From contig NZ_JABEQF010000022.1 in the NCBI RefSeq assembly GCF_014174355.1, positions 1 through 40,488 on the forward strand: a DNA stretch of 40,488 nucleotides, in the 5' to 3' direction. Source of the DNA: Gluconacetobacter azotocaptans (lineage in GTDB: Bacteria; Pseudomonadota; Alphaproteobacteria; Acetobacterales; Acetobacteraceae). This document shows positions 33,338 through 40,488 of this stretch, piece after piece. Under the pieces are notes generated by a model. The model saw nothing but the letters and a program-made list of their open reading frames with translations. It did not search any database and was not told the DNA's origin. Every line of letters begins with the position of its first letter. The first letter of the stretch is position 1. Both the position numbers and the translations under genes were made by a program.

Positions 33338-33778
33338 TTATTTACCTATAACTTCCTCAATATCTTTCACAACAAAACGAACTTTCGTCGTTCCCCTTGT
33401 CGGGGCATATGTTAGTGACCCGACCGCAGTAACTGGCTTACCGACGAGATCTGACAACGCTACCCTCGCTTCCGGACCAGTAGAACCAGCAACCATAGAC
33501 TTTTGCACAAGAACAATGTCGAAATATTTCTGGTTGGTGACAGGCGTATCGATTTGGCTGCCACCGCCGATATCGACCGGACTATTGATCTCAAGTCGCA
33601 GGACTTTACATTCAGGAGCCATACGCTGCCCTTCAGAGGCAATACAGGGAACGCGCTGTATCGAACCGTGAACGCTGACTGTCGACGGTTCGTAGCTTAA
33701 AAATTCTCGGGCATTCAGGCTGGAAACAGGCACAACCCCAAGGATGACAGCCAGTATCCCGCTTGTATATGTATTCAT
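33338..33778 (-). CDS. Secreted small protein, DUF4431-like
   Basis: This 146-aa protein has a signal peptide (V-I-L-G-V-V-P-V-S-S-L-N-A) and a small beta-rich domain with Y-E-P-S-T-V-S-V-H-G, which resembles DUF4431. Two cysteines near residues 45 and 60 could form a disulfide in the periplasm. Its ATG overlaps the hydrolase gene by 4 bp, so the two are translated together. Function unknown. Confidence 0.65.
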   Translation of the reverse strand: MNTYTSGILAVILGVVPVSSLNAREFLSYEPSTVSVHGSIQRVPCIASEGQRMAPECKVLRLEINSPVDIGGGSQIDTPVTNQKYFDIVLVQKSMVAGSTGPEARVALSDLVGKPVTAVGSLTYAPTRGTTKVRFVVKDIEEVIGK

Positions 33779-34743
33779 GGCGCAGAGTCCTCGTCTCGAC
33801 CACGTCCATCCCCCAACATCAGATCCCACAAGGGCTTCTCCATGAATGAACCATTGGGGGTTCTCGGCGTACAGCCAAGTTCAGCAACAGCCCAGTGGTT
33901 GGGCAGATAAAGACCTGATCCAGGCTTACATTGTGCTGCGTCAGTAACCAATCGAATATGATCAGGGGAGATACCGAGAGCGGCGTAGGTCTTCTGCATC
34001 CATTGCGCGTTCGCTTCGCGAGCCGAGTACATCCCCCACCAGCGGTCAGCGGGCGTAGCTGAAGGCGAAGAAAGCCACGAAGCAACACTATTGGTCGCTT
34101 GATAGTGGTCCCAGGGACTGGAAAGAAGGATTACTCGCGCGACAGTTGTTGTTTTCGCAAAAAAAGCAGCCAGGCCAGCACCTTGAGAGAACCCTGAGAC
34201 AGCAATATTCGCCCACCGAGGCTGTCCCTGATCGAGATATTGATCCCAATGCTCTGCTGGCCACTTACGATGAAGATACCGCAACATTGAAGCCGTGCGG
34301 GCTACCAGCCCCTCCGGTGTGGAAACATTTAATCCTTTCATAGGAGCCCCACCGAAAATCTTGGCTTTGCGATAGTCTGAAAAACATGGATCATTCGATT
34401 GATCACACAGCAGTGTCCCTGGTGGATTATAGACATAATCAATCATAATAACGCGATAGTGATGTTCCAGGGCATCGGCAATAAAAGGAATATTGGGTGT
34501 CTGACGAAAGGATTGGGCACCTCCAAAAAATACAAGAAGGCGACCATCTTCGCTAGCATTCTTCATATATCCTGCGACATTTCGTGCGTCGCTTTTGACA
34601 ATACCAGAGTCAGTATCACTTGGATCAACGTCATGCTCTACGATTTGACTGGACCAGTCGTCAGCCATTCCGTTTGTTGGCCATATAAAGAAAACAGACA
34701 ACAGAATAAAAATGCCTTGTATAAAATGACGCATACTGGCCAT
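33775..34743 (-). CDS. Secreted alpha/beta hydrolase
   Basis: This 322-aa protein has a signal peptide (G-I-F-I-L-L-S-V-F-F-I-W to about N-G-M-A), and a nucleophile elbow G-F-S-Q-G (Ser186) after a beta strand, typical of alpha/beta hydrolases; a catalytic His is likely in the N-H-W-A-V region near the C-terminus. It should act in the periplasm or outside as an esterase or lipase-like enzyme. It is paired with the DUF4431-like gene and lies between two copies of the same regulator. Confidence 0.75.
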   Translation of the reverse strand: MASMRHFIQGIFILLSVFFIWPTNGMADDWSSQIVEHDVDPSDTDSGIVKSDARNVAGYMKNASEDGRLLVFFGGAQSFRQTPNIPFIADALEHHYRVIMIDYVYNPPGTLLCDQSNDPCFSDYRKAKIFGGAPMKGLNVSTPEGLVARTASMLRYLHRKWPAEHWDQYLDQGQPRWANIAVSGFSQGAGLAAFFAKTTTVARVILLSSPWDHYQATNSVASWLSSPSATPADRWWGMYSAREANAQWMQKTYAALGISPDHIRLVTDAAQCKPGSGLYLPNHWAVAELGCTPRTPNGSFMEKPLWDLMLGDGRGRDEDSAP

Positions 34744-34810
34744 TCCTATTCCTTGATTAAGATGGATAATTTAGCATAAATGCAACGACAAACACTGAGA
34801 CACAGAAAAT

Positions 34811-35648
34811 TCATTCATGAATTGAGGGCGGCCGGCATCCTGACCTCCCGGTTGAATGTAAACGATCAGACAGACGGATCGGATAACGCAACAGGTCACG
34901 GTAGCCTCCTCGAACATAATAACGACCATCGGCGACCAAGCGGCGGACCTGGTTCTTACGCGGATTGCTGTCCCAGTCCGCTTTTCTGCCCCGAAACCCG
35001 AGCAGGGCTTCGGCAAGCTTGCGATAGCTCGCGCCAGCCGCCCGCCCGTCAAACGCCCGGAGCATCAAGATATGCCGATCCCGTGTTTGTTGCGGGAAAT
35101 CATGCGCCCATATGCCTTCAGACCGACCGACCAGCGCGCGCCATAAACGCAGCACGGCCTCCGCGCGAAGCTCCAGCAGCTTATCAAGCGGCAGGATGAC
35201 GACATAGGTGGCACGTCTATCTGCCGGACGTGTCGGAAGCCAGAACTGATGTGCCGACGCGCCGGGCTGCCAGAAACCGTGCCACGCATCACCGTCATCC
35301 AGCCGTGCGACGAGATCCGGTAATGCTGCGAGATTGATCGGCATGTCTGCCGGGCCATCCGCATCTGCAAGAGCCGCACGCAGTTCGATCATGTCAGGCG
35401 AGAGTTCCGGTATCCAGAAGACAGGCGTGCGGCCGGCAGGTACCGCCGGATCGACAGGGAAATCGTAAACCCCATCGTTCGGAAAAGGCTTTGCTGCCCC
35501 CTGGCTTCGGAGCCGGAAGCATTTTCATTCGCTGGAACGCGCGACGGTATTCGTCGTCACGTCGAAGATATTCCCAGGCCATGCCGGCGGCAGCTATGTC
35601 TTGTGCGTGTTCGTAAGCGGCCGGCGACTGCCAATCTGACATCGGCAT
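34811..35648 (-). pseudogene. Frameshifted DUF6499-DUF2285 regulator
   Basis: The gene opens at 35648 (AAGGG 7 bp upstream) with M-P-M-S-D-W and a DUF6499 domain containing A-W-E-Y-L-R-R-D-D-E-Y-R-R-A-F. After R-F-P the frame shifts at a GGG run (35457-35459, plus strand); removing one base restores V-D-P-A-V-P-A-G-R-T-P-V-F-W and continues into a full DUF2285 domain that ends at 34811 (A-G-A-S-Y-R-K-L-A-E-A-L, G-G-Y-R-D-L-L-R-Y-P). As written, two proteins of 84 and up to 193 aa could be made. It may be a true mutation, a sequencing error or a frameshift used in expression. Intact relatives are transcription regulators of such elements. Confidence 0.75.
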
Positions 35649-35825
35649 CGCGTTACCCTTCCTTTTGCGCCTGCTTCTGACAGCAGGACAATCAGGATGC
35701 GCAACGGGAAGATTTTGTGCAGACTGCATTTGGAGATATGTCGATCTCGTAACGCGATCGCACGATATTATGTCGCTCTTTCGCACCTGCCAGAATAGTT
35801 CGCGAGCCGGGCACTCGCCCGGCGA
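34862..35825. repeat. Longer copy of a direct duplication with 32710-33308
   Basis: Coding and leader sequence of the DUF6499-DUF2285 gene here matches 32710-33308 in the same orientation, diverged by perhaps 15-20 percent by eye, and includes a CCGGGC-ACTC-GCCCGG hairpin at 35807-35822 that is also found, less perfect, in the other copy. The hydrolase/DUF4431 pair lies between them. Confidence 0.7.
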
Positions 35826-35952
35826 GCTGTGCTTATTTTCCATCTTCCCGCCGCCGATCCGCGAAGTCGGATCGGCGCAAATTTGTGCGAACAGACAGGC
35901 CAAGGAAGGGGGCACCGCAGAACCGAATTGTCGGCCCTGCGGCATTCATCCC

Positions 35953-36633
35953 CTATGCCGCTATTTTCTTCGCCGCGTGCCAGGCCAAGCGCCGGGTCGC
36001 CGTTGCCACGTGGTCTGCGTCCAATTCCATCCCCAGCCAGTCACGCCCGAGATGCTGCGCCGCCATCAGCGACGAACCCGAACCACAAAACGGGTCCAGC
36101 ACCAGGCCACCAGCCGGGCAGAACGTATCCACCAGAGGAAGCAGCGCCGCGACGGGCTTTTGCGTCGGGTGCAGTTTGTTCCCGGAATACGGCATGTCGA
36201 TCACATCCGGCACCGGCTGGCCGGGCCGCTTTACGTTCCCTTTCGCCAGAAGGTAGGCGCTTTCGTGCTCGTACCGCAGAAAACCAGAAGATGAGGCATA
36301 GGATTTACGAAACACGATATGCCCGACCATGCGAAACCCGGCCGCTTTCCACGCTTCTGCAAACAGGTCGATCTTGTTCCACCCGTAAAAACTGACGGCA
36401 AGACCACCCCATTTCAGCACACGGTGCATCTGATTGACCGCCGGACGGAGCCAGCGCGCATTATCGTCGTTGCGAACCTTCCGCCCGTCCCTGCCCTGAT
36501 AGTTCACCAGGTAAGGCGGATCAGTCAGAATGAAATCCACCGAATTGCGCGGCATTACCCGCATCAGTTCCACGCTGTCGCCGTTGAGAATGGTATTGCG
36601 GAAATCGGTCGCCGTGTTCGTGTTGCCAGTCAT
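35953..36633 (-). CDS. Orphan DNA methyltransferase, beta class
   Basis: This 226-aa methyltransferase has the catalytic motif DPPY (38-41) first and the SAM-binding D-P-F-C-G-S-G-S-S (180-188) last, with K-L-H-P-T-Q-K-P between, the motif order of beta-class N6-adenine or N4-cytosine enzymes. No matching restriction gene is clear, unless the DUF2726 protein upstream acts as one. It would protect element DNA or mark the host genome. I chose the ATG at 36633; the frame continues upstream but that part reads as leader, with strong hairpins. Confidence 0.88.
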   Translation of the reverse strand: MTGNTNTATDFRNTILNGDSVELMRVMPRNSVDFILTDPPYLVNYQGRDGRKVRNDDNARWLRPAVNQMHRVLKWGGLAVSFYGWNKIDLFAEAWKAAGFRMVGHIVFRKSYASSSGFLRYEHESAYLLAKGNVKRPGQPVPDVIDMPYSGNKLHPTQKPVAALLPLVDTFCPAGGLVLDPFCGSGSSLMAAQHLGRDWLGMELDADHVATATRRLAWHAAKKIAA

Positions 36634-36836
36634 GGTCTTTGCCCTTTGTTCCGCGAGGAACAGCCCCCGCTGTTCCTCTGCCTCGCGGCGAGCAGCGGGG
36701 TAGCAACAGCAAGGGCGACCGATGGGGAGGGGTATCGCCCGGTCTGCACGGAGCGGCGCGCAGGAAGATCGGGGACACCCCATCGGGCGGCGTCAGCCTG
36801 CTGACGCGCACCCTTGCTGGCGCGAGGGCGGAGCCC
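36634..36836 (-). promoter_or_regulatory. Structured leader of the methyltransferase gene
   Basis: This 203-bp gap has no convincing gene but strong hairpins: GAGGAACAGC-CCCC-GCTGTTCCTC (36655-36678) and a competing CCGCGAGG/CCTCGCGG (36651-36658, 36681-36688) that share four bases, plus GCGTCAGC/GCTGACGC (36790-36807). Mutually exclusive stems just before the start codon suggest an attenuator or RNA-level control. Confidence 0.4.
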
Positions 36837-37562
36837 TTAGCCTGTTTTTACCCTGAGAGCCGACCCGGCTGCCTCGGAAATGGCAGCCATGACTTGAGGT
36901 TTGGCCATCTTTTCGGGAATTTCGAGCAGCGGGATACCGGCCTTCTGCAAGGCCAGACGCTTTACCGCCATGCGGTCATCCGCATCGCCGGACAGGTCGT
37001 GGCCTGTGCCATGATATTCGATCACCAATACAGGCAGCCCATAGCGATCAATCAGCAGGAAATCAACACGCTTGCCGCTATAGGAGCTGAAAGCCTGCTT
37101 CTGACGCGGATCTTCCGGGTCGTAAGTCGTTCTGATGAACCCACCCATCGAAACCTCGAAGGCGAAACGCCAGTCGGGCTGATATGTCCTGATCCACTCG
37201 TCGAGCGCGTAGAGTACCTGCACAGCCTCCTTGTTGACGGGCCGGACGGCGCGCAGGCTGCACTGACTGATGAAATGTAGCTGATTCTGCGTGTTGGACA
37301 GATCGTTGTCCTGAAAATACTGCCGCCGACGCTCTGCCTCCTTCTTCTGGTCAGCGGCCTGTGTTTCCAGCGTAGCAATCCGACGGCGCAAAGACGAAAC
37401 TTCTGTATCGCGTCCAGAGATCTGACGATCCAGTGTCTGAAGTCGAGCATTCCTTTCGGCAATCTGCTGCCCGGCCTGTGCCAGGTTGGCCGTCGCGCGC
37501 CGACCCCGGATATAGAATCCAAGGGCGTATCCAATCGCCAGAAGAATGATCATTTTTTCCAC
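36837..37562 (-). CDS. Membrane-anchored DUF2726 nuclease-like protein
   Basis: This 240-aa protein has a single N-terminal membrane helix (I-I-L-L-A-I-G-Y-A-L-G-F), a coiled-coil segment of about 60 residues, then a DUF2726 domain with R-V-D-F-L-L-I-D, V-L-V-I-E-Y-H-G-T-G-H and K-R-L-A-L-Q-K-A-G-I-P-L-L-E-I. DUF2726 belongs to the PD-(D/E)XK-like nuclease fold. The start is GTG (37562) or ATG (37553). It lies upstream of the methyltransferase gene on the same strand. Role unknown. Confidence 0.75.
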   Translation of the reverse strand: MEKMIILLAIGYALGFYIRGRRATANLAQAGQQIAERNARLQTLDRQISGRDTEVSSLRRRIATLETQAADQKKEAERRRQYFQDNDLSNTQNQLHFISQCSLRAVRPVNKEAVQVLYALDEWIRTYQPDWRFAFEVSMGGFIRTTYDPEDPRQKQAFSSYSGKRVDFLLIDRYGLPVLVIEYHGTGHDLSGDADDRMAVKRLALQKAGIPLLEIPEKMAKPQVMAAISEAAGSALRVKTG

Positions 37563-37690
37563 GACCGATAAGCCTCCCTTTTCTGCGCGATCACCGCCGA
37601 TTACCGCATGGGGTGCCGCACGGTCTTCTCAAATCCCCTTGTCCTGTCCTTCATCATTCCTGTCGCCCCATGACCGGGAAGGTGGACAGG

Positions 37691-37900
37691 ATGGCACGCA
37701 GACCCGACAGGATCAGGATCGAGGTGTTCGGCCCCGCCAGTGAGGCGGAAACGGCCGAGGAAGCATTCCGCCCGTCCAGTGACACCATCCGGTCCCTCGC
37801 CCGCCTGATCGGCCGGCAGATGGCTCGCGAGCAGTTTGAACGTGCCCGCGCCCTGGAGCGGAAACAGGCCCGGCAGAACCGATCCGGCCCCATGCGGTAG
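37691..37900 (+). CDS. Small conserved element protein
   Basis: This 69-aa protein begins M-A-R-R-P-D-R-I-R-I-E-V-F-G-P and ends in an Arg/Gln-rich helix (L-I-G-R-Q-M-A-R-E-Q-F-E-R-A-R). I have the impression that similar short proteins occur beside recombinases in related elements, but know no function. I chose the ATG at 37691; the frame also opens at 37613 without a ribosome site. Confidence 0.55.
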   Translation: MARRPDRIRIEVFGPASEAETAEEAFRPSSDTIRSLARLIGRQMAREQFERARALERKQARQNRSGPMR

Positions 37901-38001
37901 CTTCCCCTCCCCGGCTGCGTTTTCCCCGGCGAACGACCCCTCGCCAGGCAGTCGTGCATTTTTCTTGTGACCATTATGGTCCCGTGATATAAGGTCAGTC
38001 A

Positions 38002-38325
38002 ATGAGGATCATCGCCCGACGCACGCTAAGGGAGTTCGTCGACAGTCTGGCGGGTCAGAAGGACCAGCCGGCCGTCAAGGCGGCGCTGGACGCCTGGTTC
38101 GCCGAAGTCGGCAAGGCTGCCTGGACAAGCACCGCCGATGTGAAGCGGCTCTACGCCACGGCCAGCATCGTCAGCGCCGAGCGGATCGTCTTCAACATCA
38201 AGGGCAACGCATATCGCCTAGTCGTGGCGGTCGATTTCGAGAAAAGCATTGTCTGGATCAAATGGATCGGCACGCACAAAGCGTATGACAGGATCGACGT
38301 GACGGAGGTGGAACATGACGGCTGA
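38002..38325 (+). CDS. higB: HigB-type mRNA interferase toxin
   Basis: This 107-aa protein matches the HigB_toxin family (I-A-R-R-T-L-R-E-F, W-T-S-T-A-D-V-K-R-L-Y-A-T-A, N-I-K-G-N-A-Y-R-L-V-V-A-V, F-I/W-I-K-W-I-G-T-H). HigB cleaves mRNA on the ribosome. The gene precedes its antitoxin, as is usual in higBA operons, and overlaps it by 11 bp. It should stabilise the element. Confidence 0.9.
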   Translation: MRIIARRTLREFVDSLAGQKDQPAVKAALDAWFAEVGKAAWTSTADVKRLYATASIVSAERIVFNIKGNAYRLVVAVDFEKSIVWIKWIGTHKAYDRIDVTEVEHDG

Positions 38326-38695
38326 TCTGAAGCCCATCCGCAATGAGGCGGATTATGACGCGGCGCTCGAAGAAGTCGGGCGGCTGTGGGGAGCGAAGAG
38401 CGGCACGCCAGACGGCGACAAGCTCGACGTGCTGGCAACGCTGATCGACGCCTATGAGGCGAAGCACCATCCGATCGACCCGCCCGATCCTGTCGAGGCG
38501 ATCCGCTTCCGCATGGAACAGCAGGGCCTCACCCGTAAGGATCTGGAGCCGATGATCGGCCCGCGCAACCGGGTGGCCGACGTGCTGAACCGCAAGCGCG
38601 GCCTGTCGATCGATATGATCCGCCAGTTGCATGACGGCCTCGGCATCTCGGCCGAGGTGCTGATCCGGCCCAGCCGGATGGACAAAGTCGCCTGA
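38315..38695 (+). CDS. higA: HigA-type antitoxin
   Basis: This 126-aa protein has an N-terminal toxin-binding region and a C-terminal XRE helix-turn-helix (Q-G-L-T-R-K-D-L-E-P-M-I-G-P-R-N-R-V-A-D-V-L-N-R-K-R). It neutralises HigB and represses the operon. It ends 28 bp before the recombinase start, so the recombinase may be read from the higBA promoter. Confidence 0.9.
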   Translation: MTADLKPIRNEADYDAALEEVGRLWGAKSGTPDGDKLDVLATLIDAYEAKHHPIDPPDPVEAIRFRMEQQGLTRKDLEPMIGPRNRVADVLNRKRGLSIDMIRQLHDGLGISAEVLIRPSRMDKVA

Positions 38696-38723
38696 TAGGA
38701 AACACCGCCCAAGGAACATGTCC

Positions 38724-40454
<1,731 letters not shown>

Positions 40455-40488
40455 GTGGTGTAAGGTGGACTGGAAGACCTGGCGGCGA

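Noticed and set aside
32812-33351. Rightward 179-codon frame
   Set aside because: It lies in the collapsed copy of the DUF6499-DUF2285 gene on the opposite strand and is produced by chance from its homology-bearing sequence.
36521-36811. 96-codon leftward frame at the start of the methyltransferase
   Set aside because: It overlaps the methyltransferase start in another frame and mostly covers the hairpin leader; composition is Pro/Arg/Cys-rich and non-protein-like.

Overview
The window is almost entirely one integrative and conjugative element (ICE) of about 39.9 kb, sitting in the 3' end of an initiator tRNA-fMet gene on the minus strand (40378-40454). A 13-bp direct repeat, TGGTTGCGGGGGC, marks both ends (496-508 and 40378-40390). 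The right copy is the antisense of the last 13 nt of the tRNA. Left of 496 lies the 3' end of a different serine recombinase gene, so a second element with the same target probably lies next door. High GC in the core, the IncP-like Trb system, RepA/DUF2840/DUF736/DUF2285 proteins and the tRNA point to an alphaproteobacterium. An acetic acid bacterium is my best guess, inferred from overall flavour only.

Layout from left to right. (1) 720-6876: an AT-richer defence/addiction island on the minus strand. It holds an IetAS-type AAA ATPase/subtilase pair followed by a three-gene CBASS operon (CD-NTase, E2-like protein, patatin phospholipase) of the short type II kind. (2) 7086-18960: the conjugation operon traG, ribbon-helix-helix protein, trbB-C-D-E-J-L-F-G-I and a DUF2274 gene, mostly coupled by 1-4 bp overlaps. 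(3) 19078-20038: a control locus with a DUF2285-like gene divergent from two XRE repressors; two distinct palindromic operators flank the first repressor. (4) 20062-26042: metabolic cargo (cysteine hydrolase, LysR, SDR, AraC, MFS exporter, LysR). (5) 26054-31823: DNA processing and replication: relaxase with a candidate oriT upstream, lytic transglycosylase, DUF736, TraF peptidase, DUF2840, RepA and an AlpA-like regulator. The repA gene carries an apparent iteron origin inside its own 3' third. (6) 32021-35825: AT-rich accessory DNA with an unrecognised 218-aa protein, a secreted alpha/beta hydrolase pair, and two copies of a DUF6499-DUF2285 regulator, one collapsed by deletion and the other frameshifted. 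(7) 35953-40421: an orphan adenine/cytosine-N4 methyltransferase, a DUF2726 nuclease-like membrane protein, a small conserved protein, a HigBA toxin-antitoxin pair and the serine recombinase.

Working together: the recombinase moves the element in and out of tRNA-fMet; RepA with its internal origin would maintain the excised circle; TraI, TraG and the Trb channel transfer it; the XRE/DUF2285 locus probably decides when; HigBA and IetAS stabilise it; CBASS and IetAS protect the host from phage. The most striking sequence-level observations are that the recombinase reading frame runs through the attachment site into the tRNA, so its C-terminus, stop codon and the tRNA terminator all change with integration state, and that repA contains DnaA boxes, three iterons and an AT-rich palindromic repeat in coding sequence.
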